Positions 11,854-24,747 of a stretch of DNA of 64,000 nucleotides are shown in pieces. The position numbers were made by a program, and so were the translations under genes. Source of the stretch: Clytia hemisphaerica (lineage: Eukaryota; Cnidaria; Hydrozoa; Leptothecata; Clytiidae). The stretch covers positions 3,476,770 through 3,540,769 of the forward strand of contig CACVBU010000292.1 of assembly GCA_902728285.1 (NCBI GenBank). The letters are read 5' to 3'. A model generated the notes under the pieces. The model was not told where the DNA came from, made no database searches, and saw only the letters and a program-made list of their open reading frames with translations. Numbering within the stretch: position 1 is the first letter of the stretch; every line of letters starts with the position of its first letter.

Positions 11854-12042
11854 CCAGACGATCTCAATCGAATGGAATCGACGATCGAACCAGTCGCACA
11901 ACAATCGAACCAATCGAATAATATTACCCAGAATTTTGATTGAGATTCGATTGCGTTCGACAATCGAATTTCAATCGGTCAATTGCGTTCGATTTGGTTC
12001 GACTGGTTCGATCGTCGATTCCGTTCGATTTAGATCGTCTGG
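11854..12042. repeat. ATTCGAT-rich palindromic element, copy 2
   Basis: A strong hairpin: the left arm begins CCAGACGATCTCAATCGAA and the right arm ends TTCGATTTAGATCGTCTGG, with matching internal GACGATCGAACCAGTC / GACTGGTTCGATCGTC. About 190 bp and non-coding; probably a MITE. Confidence 0.75.
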
Positions 12043-14190
12043 GGGGTAGAACAAAAGCTCAAAATTTTCTACTTACAGTAAAAGAAGGGGACGCACTAGT
12101 CAGAAAGTCTGTCGTATACTATCTTCGCTTTCTGATTTGAATGATGGCGCCACACTAGCGTCCCGCCAAACAAAATGCGTATCAAAGATTAATGCTGCGA
12201 AAGCGCTATATCGTTTTACTTGACTCTCAAGCAAAAAAATACACCGCAAAACTTCTAAAGGGATTCATGAAAAAATAAACATTTTCAAAAACTTTGAGAA
12301 ATTGCCTAAAATTTGAGCCATAGATGAAAAAATTTGAACCAAGCCAACCTTGAAAACTAATTTGAAGATCAACTTCCCAAGAAAAAGATCTATGGGGGAG
12401 GCGGAACCCACCTAGATCCGCGCACTGCCGGATAGGCTATCTCCCGGAAATTTTGCCGGACCTCAAACAATGACCCATTTACATGTGCGTAATTGTTTTT
12501 ACTTAAGCGTATAAACAAGGCCTTAAAAATCGAAGCGCTGTCTCGGGAATTGAATGACAAAGTTTGGTTGGTTGATTTTGGCTGCTGCACGTTTTATTTT
12601 GATTCAGGTAACTCTCATCCTTGTTGTTGAAATGTATCCTGTAGATGACTGATGTTGTTTTTTCGGAAAGCTAGATTTCCTAGTGTGATTAACTGGTTAT
12701 AGGGGACCCGTCCATATTCATTTGACAACACATAACGTCAAATTGACGTTATCCTCTGAACCCCACCCCCCCCCCCACATATAACGTCAAGCGATGTATA
12801 CCAAAAGTTGTAGCCATTTTTCATCAAAGTTTTTACGTTCCGTCGCAAAGTCTGTACTTGGTTGTACCCGTGCGTGTATGTGTTCTTTTAACTAATGACC
12901 TTTATTTAAAAAGAAATTAAAAGCTCCACTTGGTGCTAGGTCCGTGTCATGGTGCCTTTAGGCGTACCACCTTCTTTGCCCGGTGAAGGCTTCTTCATAA
13001 AGGCAAAAGGCATGTATCTATTTTTCGGATCCGGCATGCGGGAAAAGTGTCAGGACCTGCAGGCGACCTGGCAGGGTTGGGTATGGGTGTGGTTTGGGTG
13101 TGTTTACGTGTCAGATTGGCTAGGAATTGGGTTCTTATCAGTTAAGGTTAGGGTTGGAGCTCGAAACAAGCACTCTTTTGTGATTTTCTCTTAATACAGT
13201 CTGGTCTGTAGTTTGTACAATATAAATAGCTGTCAGAAGCACTTACCTGGCTAGCCTAGAATTCTAAGCCAGTTTTCAGTCACTTGCTATAAAATATTAA
13301 AGTTAAGTTGTGACTGAAATACTGGCTTAGGAGCAGTAGAACACGGTGCTTATCAACTGACAACAACGACAGTTCAAAATTCGCGTGAACAGTGACGTAA
13401 TTACACTTTGTATAATTTATTCGGCCGAAAATTTGAAAATTCCTTTATGAACAACAAGCCTAGAAATATTTCATCACACACAAGAATAAAAACATAACAT
13501 ATTGTTTTGAAGAAAAAAAACACAATTTGATCAGACACATTAAAAAAAGTGCTGCTCTTTGATTGGTTATTTTCAACTCCAAACAATAAAACCAAAATTC
13601 TTTTATTTGATTACGAAAAAAACAAACACTTCATCGGTTTGTTTTTTCTCTCTTCGCTATTGATTAAGTAATACATTTGTTTTATTTGTGACCTGAGAAG
13701 AAGAGTGTGTGTGTAGAATGGAAAATTGTGTTTCTTATGTTTCTGAAAAAAGACTTCTGAGAGAAAAAATGCTCTTTTGGAGAGAAATATGTTGTGATTT
13801 GTTTTGAATGTAAATTCTACAGTCATCAAAAACATTTAAAAATATTACAAAACAAACCAAAATATACCCAAATAGTCAAAGCACCAAAAGTTAAATTCAG
13901 CTTCAGCAAAACAAAAACTTTTTTCACAAACCAGTTTTCCCTTCTCTTGTTTCTTGCGAAAATAATTAAAAAATCAATAACTTACGAAAAGTTTCGGCTT
14001 TTATACCACGTGACCGCTTCTGACCAATTAGAAGTCACAAAAAAATGGCTCTCAAGCCAGTTATTCAGCGCTAACTTAAATTTCACGGATATAAAAAAAT
14101 CATTAAAGCACCGAGAACGCTATATCACCTTTATACAGAATCGCGCGCTGTAATATCTGGCTTGATTAATCAGGCTATTACCTGGCATGA
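12043..14190. other. Gene-free stretch
   Basis: No supported gene or repeat. It holds AT-rich short frames (for example 13794-14153), C-runs near 12765-12778 and a G-rich GGTTGGGTATGGGTGTGG region near 13075, without recognisable function. Confidence 0.35.
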
Positions 14191-14230
14191 ATCCGTGGCA
14201 CAGTGGATAAGGCATTGTGTAAGTCATTCA
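14191..14230 (+). repeat. tRNA-like A-box (possible SINE head)
   Basis: ATCCGTGGCACAGTGGATAAGGC contains TGGCACAGTGG (14196-14206), matching the RNA polymerase III A-box. No B-box is seen at the usual distance, so this is at most a decayed SINE head. Confidence 0.35.
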
Positions 14231-15343
14231 GTAAGCTAGAAAAATTCATATCTGACAGGGTAGACTTTTCAAAGTCCAGCGACTTGTCCCCGTGCGTCGA
14301 TCGTCAAGGCCAGTGCTCCCAGATTCTGAGCAAATCTCAGGGGCAGGGTTTTCAATCTTCCAAAATTCCTCGGGGCAGCCATGACATGTTCTGAAAACTG
14401 GCAATGAAGTACTTTAGGCATACAAACATTTGGGAGCAGAAACTTAATCACAATTTTTGCGAAAGTAAATGTCTTTGAAAATCCTTAACAGGTTAATTCG
14501 TTTATGTTCGCAAATAAATTGGAAATCGTAATAAATATCAAGTTTTTGGCATATTATTATTCTTTAATGCTAAAGAGAAACAGTCTTCAGCGGATGTAAG
14601 GAATATTTTCACTTTTAAGCCAGTTTTTATTCGAAAATTCTCATTTTTATCAAACGATTCGCGAAAGTTTATGCTAGCGAAAAACATATTTTTCTCAAAT
14701 TCGCGAAATTAAACGTCGCAATTTTGCGATTTTTTAACCTCGCAAGAGTTTGTACGCTTAAAGTAGTGTGGAGTTATTAGTTATGCATGGACCGTTGCGT
14801 TGTGTTCGCAACTAACTAAGGAGTATATCAGCTAAATAGTTAAATACTGAAAAACATACCTAACTTCATTCAACAAGGACCTATCCTTTCTAAAATTTAG
14901 CTTGGACATCCAGGCAATTGGATAAACTATTTTAGTCTACTTTTTTATATTTTATGTTCTGGTTTACTTTACAGCCTGGTCTTCCTAGAGCAATTTGTAC
15001 TCTCAAATCAGAATACAGTCAGGTTACTTGAAGGTAGATGTTATGGTAGATTAAAGAAAAGTTCATTCTGTACAGTTCTGTGGTGGCCTATATTGGAGTG
15101 AAGATGAGTCAGGAAATTTATTTAGTATTTTGATTGAACTGTAATTTTTTGTTGTTAAAAACTTCCTAGCTGGTTGTTGCTTTATTCTGCTCTTCTGGAT
15201 GTTTAAGTTTTAGATTTCCATTTTATTCATCAGTTCAGATTTTATATCTTTTCTTAACTTGTACTACTAGTGCATAATCAAAATAAAGCTTGACAATTCT
15301 GGAAATCTAGAAATTACGAACTTCAGAACTTCAAAAGTAAGAA
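14231..15343. other. Region upstream of the atlastin gene
   Basis: No gene is seen. The atlastin promoter and any 5' non-coding exon should be here, but no TATA box or initiator can be assigned with confidence. Confidence 0.35.
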
Positions 15344-18300
15344 ATGTCCAATGAAGGTAAAAAACTATTTTTTATTTTGCATTTTATTTACGATCTTAAA
15401 ACTGTTGTTGTGAGCTGATTAATGATTTATTCCCGAAGCTAAGGTGAAAGTTTACCAAATAAAAATTATTACCAATATTGCATTTTGACTATATACTTAA
15501 TTTACTTTCTCATTTTAGCCACAAAATGCAATATTGTTTATATGCTCTATCACTGTTGAGTGTTGATAAAATCATTATCACCAATCACATCATAAATCCA
15601 TGAAACCTATATATGAAGTGCCAATTTCAGAACTAGCAAAGGCCTTTTGAAAGGGAAATACATCTTGCCTCATAATGTAACAAGCTAAAGTATAATTAAG
15701 TTATGATTATAAGATGCAATCCTATCTTTTTGTTTATTTTTAAGAAAGTCGCAATACCACCGATGGAGTTGAGGAAGTCAGGGAAGGACCTTTGTGTATT
15801 TTGGAAGCCTTAGACGATCACACATTTGAACTCAATGCTAAAGCTTTGGAAAGCATTTTATTGAGACCTAGTATCAGTGACAAGAAAGTGGTTGTTGTCT
15901 CTGTTGCAGGGGCTTTTCGTAAAGGAAAATCTTTCTTACTGGATTTCTTCCTCAGATACCTTGAGAAAGACGTAAGCTAAAAAGTTTTTTGCTTCAAGAC
16001 AAAATCTCAACCTTTTGAACTTATCTTAGCTTATTATACTAATCTTAGATTCTTTGTTTGAGAGGTTGTTTTTGACTGTTTTTTCTTAAACACAGGGTTC
16101 ATTTGAGCTGATGCTGGGCATAATGCTTAAATTTCTTGTGTTCTATAACAATAGATCTGTTATTTTCAAATCCAGATATCAGCCTGGCTAAGCTTGTAAA
16201 CATTAAGCTTGTAAATAAAAATGTGTAGCATGTAAACTCTCCCTTGTTTTGTCATTATTTTGTCATCAATATTTTACTTGAAGTCATTTTCAATTGTTTG
16301 TTATTTTGAGGGTGAGGATGATTGGATGGGCGAGCAAGATGAAGATCTGAAGGGATTTCCATGGCGTGGAGGTGCAGATCGAGAAACAACTGGCATTATG
16401 ATGTGGAGTAAACCTTTTGTTGTTACGCTGCCTAGCAACGAACAAGTATTAATTTTTTGTCGAAAATTGATCTTTTGGTTACAAAAACTTTAATTCAATT
16501 TTATTAACTTTTAGGTTCGTCCAGGTTCGTCAACAGTCTCTTAAACTTACAGTACCATTTTTCTACAACTTTTTTTTGCGTTTCTCCACACACAGGTTGT
16601 TGTTCTTTTGATGGACACACAAGGAGCTTTCGATAGTTCCTCCACCGTCAAAGATTGTGCAACTGTTTTTGCTATCAGCACTTTGATCAGCTCTGTGCAG
16701 GTCAGTATACTATTTGAAATGACCATGTCAGTCCTGTCAATTCAGCCAACTTGAAGCCAACATTAAATCAACTTGAATGCTTTATCTCTGGATTTTCATA
16801 ACCGGTGTTTTCAAACCATAAAAAACTGTTTCTTTATCTTCGTCCAACTTGTAGGTTTATAACATTTCAGCGAATTTGCAAGAAGATAATCTACAACATT
16901 TGCAGCTGTTTACCGATTATGGATGTCTAGCCATGGATGGAATGGAGGGAGAAAAACCTTTCCAGGTGAGTGACATCAATCCCCGCTTTTCTGCACTGTC
17001 AGCGATTTGAAAGGCGTATTGTTTACCAGAAAACCATTCAGAAGGATTTCTTTTTCAGCAAAAATGTTTCACCTAATTTAAATATCTTCAAAAAAGTATT
17101 TCGCCCTTGAAAGATCAACCCTGCGAGCATCTTTAGGGGTGGCGAACGAATTTTTTGATAACTTATAACTTTAAATACCTTTAGGATACTTTTTTTGGTG
17201 AGAACTAATTTTGACGAACGGTCAATTCAAAATTTCAAATACGAATTGGCATCTTTGGTGAAAATTTTGACATCATTGATGTTGCCACCTGTTGGTCAAA
17301 ATTTCTAGGTCATAGCCCTTGTCAATCTTGAGATTTTACGGGGGGCTCGAGCCCCTCCCCCCTCAAGAAGCTTCCGATAGTAAAAAATAGGAAGATGCTT
17401 GAAAGGCATTTTCAGTTACAATCAGTTACAATCATGTATTAAATTTTCTATAAACAGAGATTGGAATTCTTGATTCGAGATTGGTCTTATCCTTACGAAT
17501 TCGGTTATGGGGATGGACAAGCTTTCTTGGATAAGCGACTACAGGTAATAAAATGTCATCTCCATTCTCTGCTTATTGTCAAAACTTCTTTGATAAATTG
17601 TCACTTTTGGTTTGGATTTATACAAAAAAAACATAAAAAATGTAAAAATGAATTTTGTTTCAACAAATGCCGTCGTTTCTAATAAGCCTAGGTAACTAAG
17701 CCCGTATTCACAAGTCTAGGACATACGGCTCATGGCAATATAGCGTTTTCAGCGCTTCATAGATTTTTTTTTAATTTACGGATTTTATGTATGTTTTATG
17801 TATTCAGTCACATCTTACAATCAAAATTTATCTTAGTGACTGAAGCAAACTAGCTTAAATTTCTTGGCTAATTTCTCTCTTCAGTTGGATCAATCGAGCC
17901 ATGAAGAACTACGTCGAACGCGACAACAAATTTATAACTGTTTCGAAAAATTGGGATGTTTTTTGATGCCCCACCCTGGAAAACATGTGGCCACAAATCC
18001 CAATTTCAAAGGTCGTTTGAGAGGTAGGTTTCTTTTGTTACCATGACACATTTCTTCTCATTCCCGATGGAACTATCCGTTTAGTGGAGAGTATCAGGAA
18101 GTGCCAACGGTAAAGAAAGAAGATATTCTTTTTGTTCGTGTGTTGCCGAAATATTACAATCATTTTGAGGACACGAAAAAAATCTCTTCTTTTCGTTAGA
18201 TATTGACGGTGAGTTCAAGGAATATTTGGATCAATTGGTTCCTCGTTTGTTGGCGCCTTCCAACCTTTTGGTGAAGTCCATCAATGGAAGTGACCTTACC

Positions 18301-19806
18301 TGTCGCGAGCTACTCGAATATTTCATCGCTTACATGAAAATGTTCGCCGCGGGTGAGCTCCCAGAACCCAAAACCATGCTTCAGGTAACTTTTTATGAAG
18401 CAGTGTTTAGCTCAAACTTTCATTATACATCTTGTTTGCTGTCATTTCTTTCTTCTGTCCAATTTATTTTGACACAGTAATGCTCCTTTGTAATGAAATA
18501 AGATTTTTACGCTTTCATTATTCACGTGAATGCATGCATCAATAATCAAAGAGATCCTAAGTGAGAAAGTGAGTGATAAACCAGCAACTTTTTCCTCGTT
18601 CACTAGGCAACAGCAGAAGCAAACAACCGCGCGGCCGTCGCTAAATCGCTCGAAGAATATCGCAGGGATATGGAAGAGGTATGTTTTATTCGATTTGAGC
18701 ATGAAATTGCTGAAATTGGATTGGCTGTTCTTTTGTAATGTCAGAGTAACCCACTCACCGCCAAAAAACTTTTGATAAAAATCTTTTCTTTTGCATTAAC
18801 TTTTGAAATGCGTCGACTGGCGTCGATTGGTATACTGTTTGTACTAAAGCAAAACTCAGGCTTCACGGGAGCCTCGGAAAACCAATTTTTACAATCAATC
18901 ACCATCGAGTTCAATTTATCCTATTCGGAAATTTCCCCTCCTAAACTTGAGCCTTCGTATCTTAGCTTTAAAGCCTCAGCGTCATACCTCCTTTCTCTGA
19001 ATTCGTAAGTTTCAACTTTATTCATAAATTACTAAAAATCTAGCTTGTAACTCCAAACTAATTTCTTTCTTTGCAGCTTTGTGGTGGTGATGCTCCTTAT
19101 TTGAACCCGCGTGAATTGGAAAATCGAAGCGAAATTTATCGCAACAAAGCCTTGACGCTGTTCAACGCCACCCGCAAAATGGGTGGACCCGAAATCAGTC
19201 GCGAGTTCGAAGAACTATTGAATAAAGATATCGATGAAGCATATGTGAACTTTATAAAAATTAACGATTCTAAGAATATTTTCAATGCGGCCCGCACACC
19301 GGCCGTCTTTTTGGTCATTATTGTTATCTCGTACATGGTATCTGGTTTCTGTTTGATGATTGGTCTGGGTTCATTGGCTTCCCTCTTCAACTTGGTGTTG
19401 GGACTAGCCTTGCTCGCCGTGGTAACATGGGCGTACGTTCGATTCAGCGGAGAATTGAGGGAGATCGGAAGTCAACTGGATACCGTCGCAGAATGGATTT
19501 GGGATGAGGTAACTCTTCTTTGTGACGTTTTTACGAGCTTGAATTATTTTCACCACCATTTAAGAAAGGGAAGGTCCGAACTATGTTACAGTGCTGTTTC
19601 AACCTCTCCTTTTCTGATCAGAATAGCTTAGATGGGTGGGTGTTTGTAATTTTTTTTCGAAATCCGATTTCAGAAAGCAGTTTGCAGTAATTTCTTTCTT
19701 GTCTTTCCTTTTCCAGGTATTTATGGCCGCTTACAGTGCAATGTTGGAAAAGGGAGCTCAGTCGATGGTGGAGCGTCAAAAAACAGGTCGAAAGAAAAAA
19801 GACTGA
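15344..19806 (+). CDS. ATL: Atlastin GTPase, complete, 11 exons
   Basis: Exons 15344-15356, 15745-15971, 16311-16445, 16596-16700, 16855-16965, 17458-17544, 17885-18023, 18200-18384, 18607-18678, 19077-19508 and 19717-19806 join in phase to 531 codons. Atlastins are dynamin-like GTPases that fuse ER tubules. Visible motifs: P-loop GAFRKGKS (residues 60-67), switch I RETTG (104-108), DTQG (132-135), the atlastin-type RD guanine motif in [13 protein letters not shown] (from 203), the ATAEANN middle-domain helix (335 on), a paired membrane hairpin (about 432-480), and a C-terminal helix ending in a basic GRKKKD tail. Length is close to the usual 540-560. All introns are GT-AG, with acceptors TTTTGAG to TTCCAG. 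Exon 1 is only 13 nt (ATGTCCAATGAAG); it is the least certain part. One gene, with no paralogue in the window. Confidence 0.93.
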
Positions 19807-20123
19807 GGGAAATGAACTTTACACCGAATGAAAAATGACAAGTTTCTGTAGTTTTGAAATTGTAGAAATTTTGTTAAGAAGCGATAATTATTTATGATTT
19901 CAATTTTTTTGAATTGGTTGGCGAGATTTATAAAAATTTGAAAAATAATCTATTTTTAAGCTTACTCGAAAAGTTTTATAAAGCCATCCAACAGTCTTGA
20001 ATGATCTTCCAAGGACAGAGAGGTTTCGCATGGAGGAGAGGGAGAGCGTTTAACGTTTTTCAGTTTTTTGTTATGGTTTATATTCTGTTGAAAAATTTTG
20101 TACAAATGAAGAATTGTAGGAAA

Positions 20124-20129
20124 AATAAA
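20124..20129 (+). other. Possible atlastin poly(A) signal
   Basis: AATAAA about 320 bp after the atlastin stop codon; the nearest canonical hexamer on this strand. Confidence 0.4.
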
Positions 20130-20959
20130 AAAATTTTAACAAAGTTCCTTGTCTTTCTGTTGATAATTGATCAAAATGTCATACAATTTTTTGAGGGAAA
20201 ATTAGTACTGAGGTTAAGCAACGACGACGGACGAAAAATGTAATAGGCTAATGAAAATACGAAATTTGATTGGTTGAAACTCGCTAGCCTGTTAAATTTT
20301 CGTTCGTCGTCGTGATTTTACCGATTTACTTAACTTCACTAGAGACTACAATCATGGACAAAATATTTAAAACAAAAGGGGGTGTCCATGCAAAATTTTA
20401 AACACCACAAATGATTTTAAAGCGTGTTAAACTATAATAAACCAGCCGAGGCTGGAAGGTCAGCCAATAGAGCTTAATTAGATAGCTTTAATAAGTGGGT
20501 TAACAGATGTAAGAGATGTATTGAAGACTAAAAATGTTGAATAATGTACAAAATGTGAAACATTTGATAACTTGATTTAAAATTATTTAAAACAAGCCTG
20601 AGAGCTCCTCCAACCCCCCCCCCCCCCACAAGAAGATCAAAGTATACTTCTCTTTAGCATTGTAGCACTGTTTCTACGACATCAAACAATTAAGCTATAG
20701 TTCATTACTATAAAATAAAAGAGAAACATAGTGTAATTAAACTTTTTGTTAATTTCATTCCAGTCAATTATGATACAATTTTTCTGTTGGATGTAGACAA
20801 TATCCATATCTGACCAAAGTGTTATCTAGAAATAAATTAGAAAATTGCCAAAACGTCAGAACCAAAATAAAGATATCCATCAACTATATAGAATGTTTTA
20901 CTTGATAAAACTCCAATAACACTTTAAACTAACAAGCTACAAACTTTAAGTCACAAAGC

Positions 20960-22310
20960 GCAAACTCCAGAAAAACACAATTTGCATCAAAATCTTTGCA
21001 AAACGTAGTTCATATTTATAACATTTCAACAGGAACTGTATTTTGGTAGACTTGGTCAAATTACAGAAACCATTTGTCAGTTGTCTGGAAGGCCAACGAG
21101 GTACGTAAAAACTGTCTGCAATTCAATCAAAGCCAAAATTTGGCAAGGTCAGAAAAACATAATTTACATCCAGTCTTCGTAAATAAATTTTGTAGTTTAG
21201 TACCGTCAAGTTACACAGCATTCACACTACCATCTTGAAGACTTTGCTGGTCGCAAATGATAATCGAAAGCAAAACTTAAAATTCCTAACTATGCAGGGA
21301 AGCTCATTTTTCCCCCATTTTGCTTTAAACTCCCTTTTGATTGGTCTATGAATTTGGGCGATCGCTTTACCGCCTTGGCGGAATAAACACACGACCATAA
21401 TAAATAAATTCAACAGTGCAGCGGAGTAGCAATTAATTTCAACTGGGAGTCCTCTCTTCTGTGCCAAGCACTGGCAGTGTTTTTTAAACTTTAAAACAAT
21501 GTTAAATGAAGACCAGATGGATCTGTTTGTTATGACTGTGCAAGTTGTGACGAGAGTGTGCATGTTGTGTAACTTAACGGAATGATTCATTAAATTCTAG
21601 AAACCATTTTTCATAACTTTCTGCAGTCCGCTTTCTGCAAGTCTGATAAGAGATATTATGACATGTATAAACTGTTATCGCCATTCATTCCATTCCATCA
21701 TTCAGTCAAAACGTGCGCCAAGGTTAGAAAAGGTTAGAAAAGCACAATCTGCGTCCGGAACTGCGTGAAAAATAGTTTGATCAATTTCAACAAGAACTGT
21801 ATATATTAATATTAATATAATTGATCAAATTCCAAAGACCATTTGTCATAATTTTGCAAGTCCAATAATTAGGAGATGTGATGTCATCATTTCATTTGGT
21901 TCCCGTCATCTGACCGACCCTGATTTACCGTCAGCAGGTAGAGTTGGAGAGTAGTCGGAAAGCTTTTCCGCTGCTTTGCTGGATTTCCACTGTCGACCTC
22001 TGCACGCTCTGTGTTTACAAGTTTTCAAATCGAAGTAGAGAGCCGCATGCTAATGGAGAGTAAACCGAAAACACCAGTTTATCCACGGTTTCTCAATTTT
22101 AAAATTCGGATCAGTCCACACGGATTCCCTTTCAACAAGATGTAGCTGCTTCTTAACAGAAAAATATTTTCGACCGACCGAAATATTTTTGCGATTCGCC
22201 TTATCACAAACACGTCCAAGTCCAAAAAAGCACGATTGCATCCGGTCTTTATCAAATTTATACAGTAGCTGTACTTTTGTAAACTTTATCAAATTCCAAT
22301 AACATTATAA
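20960..22310 (+). repeat. Degenerate direct-repeat cluster
   Basis: Several diverged copies of one unit: AAAAACACAATTTGCATC (about 20970), AAAAACATAATTTACATCC (about 21149), AAAGCACAATCTGCGTCC (about 21738) and AAAAAGCACGATTGCATCC (about 22223). Each is followed, where kept, by AACAGGAACTGTAT-like and TCAAATTCCA...ACCATTTGTCA segments (21051, 21828; partial at 21602 and 22278). Non-coding. Confidence 0.6.
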
Positions 22311-22579
22311 CACCATCAATCCCCCTAGAGGCAAACAAGAAAAATATGTTTTTATTGCAAAAACTATTAAAAAGCAGAAAATTCAACATAAACAAAAACT
22401 TGAGCAAACGGCTTTAACATTTAAACCTTCAAAAGATGTAGAAAAAGAATCCCCTTGATGAAAATCCTGTGTTTGATTTGCCGAGTTAAAAAAATAAATG
22501 ACAGAAATTGAAGCTTGCAACAGATTTACACTGGAAATACTTTGGTATAACACTGTACTGACTTATCACATCTACTTTT

Positions 22580-24527
22580 TGATAAATAACGAGATTGCTC
22601 ACGAGAATTTTTTGACCCGCATTCCGCGTGATCGTGTTTAATCGCCCGCGCGTGTACGCTCTATGGATTCTTATCTGATATTCCGATGGCGTATTGGCGG
22701 CCGCCCACGCTAAAGCTCTAAAGGAGCGGGCCAATATACCATCGGAGAGAAATAGTAGTCATCCATTGATGTGCCGACATAAGTTTAGCCCTCATTTTCG
22801 GGGCCGTGCTGAACGCTCAAAAATTGTTTTTTTGAGATCTGGCGCCTCAAAAAGACCGTCAAATCACTGTCGTTAGTTACCACGTCATGAGATGTCGGCA
22901 AAAATTCCCGCTCCTTTCCACAAACAACATGGCTGATGTAATTTTCAAAAAATATGTGCTGTTATGGTTGTTTTTGGTTTCTTTTGATGGATTTTTTGTA
23001 GTTTAACTGTACTTATCACTCCCTGAATATTAGTTTTAGTATCCAGTGTAATTTCTGTATGTGCACCAACCCCAAAAATGTGTTTCTACCACAAAAAAGT
23101 TGATAATCATAACTTTTGTTATTTGTTTGTTTTGATGGCTGATTTTTTCTGCACTTTCTCAAATTTTATACTATTCAAAGACCAAAGAAACTGAAGCAGG
23201 TACGTTCCTATGGGCTTGGGCTTTTATCAGTAACTTTCATGTTGTTATCTATCTCAGACCGTCCTCCAAATATAACTGTTGTCCACCGGCCGCCGACAAC
23301 CTTCCGACAACCGACAAACCGACTTCAGTGTTCCAGAACTGAAGTTTTTTGGATAAAATCTTTATTAAACTTCACAAAAGTGTTCATTGAGGGTTAGTAT
23401 TCATTTTCTATAGTTTTTCTTTTAGTGTTATTATAGATGCTGGTTATGACTTTTCTCTTCTTTCAGACTTTTTTGTGTACAATGTTATTTCTATTTTGTT
23501 TTTGCTTCTGTGATCAGTTTAAAGAAGGAAAAATACTTATTTGAGTATTTCTACATGCCCTCCTTGTGAAAAGAATGATAATATTTTGCATGATTCCTTC
23601 TCCAAAAAGTTTTGTATTTGAATTTATTTCGTGAAACCTTTTGAAGTTTTTTCTGACCCAAATTTTGTCGGCCATGACACCTTCCCTGTCCAAATTGCAC
23701 TCGGGCCCATTTTTCTAAAAAATTACGCGGTCAGGCGAAATTCCGTAATGTATTTCTTCCAGATGTTGAAAATTTTCCCGACCTTCAGAGCTTTAGCGTG
23801 TCGGAAGAAAATTTCTACATCGGGTGCCAGATAATATGGATTCTGTCTGCTGTATATGGGTACTATATGCAAAAAAAGCTCCTCTTCTCAGTCTTTTGAG
23901 ACTCTAATGAGATTGGAGAGTGTCCTAACTCCCCCCGGATAGGGTAAATAAAACTATACAGGTCATGGCAAATAAACTTATTATACCTTTTATTATTGTC
24001 TAAAATTCCTTAGAATGTCAGTGGCCGAGAGGATAAGGTGATGGTCTAGAAGACTTGTGAAAGTCATTTTCGAGAGTTCGAATCCTATACGGTGCGTTGG
24101 AGTTTGCGTTATTTTGTCAGCATTGACTAAACTTTTTCTGGTTTTATGGGCTCTTATTGATATTTTTGAAAATCCCCGTTATATCTTTAAGAAAAAAAAA
24201 ATTTCTAAGTGGTGTCACCTCATTGCAGTTTGACTCAAGTCGTCAAGTACAGTATTTCAAAATATATCAGGTTGTGGTTAGCGGGTGGAGAGTCAAGAGT
24301 CTGACTTTCCCTTCTCTTGAAAATGCAGTATTCCAAAACTTTCGACTAAAATAAATACATAAAAATTAACTTTTGTCTTTTTTTATTGTTATCACTTTTT
24401 TCAGAACCACAAGTGAAAAAAAAGCAGCTAAAAAATGATTGACAAGTCTAAAAATTGATTGACAGGTGCAGGTGCGGGTTTACTCGCCCGGGTTAAAAAT
24501 TCTCGTGAGCAATCTCGTTATTTATCA
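22580..24527. mobile_element. Non-autonomous element with 33-bp terminal inverted repeats
   Basis: TGATAAATAACGAGATTGCT begins a 33-bp segment at 22580-22612 that is repeated as an exact reverse complement at 24495-24527. The roughly 1.9-kb interior has no transposase frame. Inside the left end is a second hairpin, CCGATGGCGTATTGGC / GGCCAATATACCATCGG (22681-22745). Target duplications are not clear. Confidence 0.65.
24014..24094 (+). repeat. tRNA-Ser-like SINE head
   Basis: A-box TGGCCGAGAGG (24022-24032), then GATAAGGTGATGGTCTAGAAGACT, resembling a tRNA-Ser anticodon arm, and B-box AGTTCGAATCC (24075-24085). The T-stem does not pair properly, so it is tRNA-derived rather than a working tRNA. 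It lies inside the 22580-24527 element. Confidence 0.55.
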
Positions 24528-24723
24528 GAATGTGCATGAATTGAGCCGCCATCTTGAAACACTACATTATGATCTGTAAAAACAACGCACGCTAAAAGTA
24601 CACACAAAGTTAACCCGATCGGAAGAAAGTTTAGAAATCAAAGTGAGATCGGAAAATCGGATTTTTTTTTGCCGTCTTATGGTGGAAAATTTTACCTATT
24701 TGAATGCTCAGCTTCGGCTGACC

Positions 24724-24747
24724 AATAATAATAATAATAAATAATAA
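24724..24747. repeat. (AAT)n microsatellite
   Basis: About eight AAT units with one interruption. Confidence 0.8.

Noticed and set aside
13794-14153. 119-codon plus-strand open frame
   Set aside because: K/F/I-rich composition that mirrors local AT content, no domain, no splice context.
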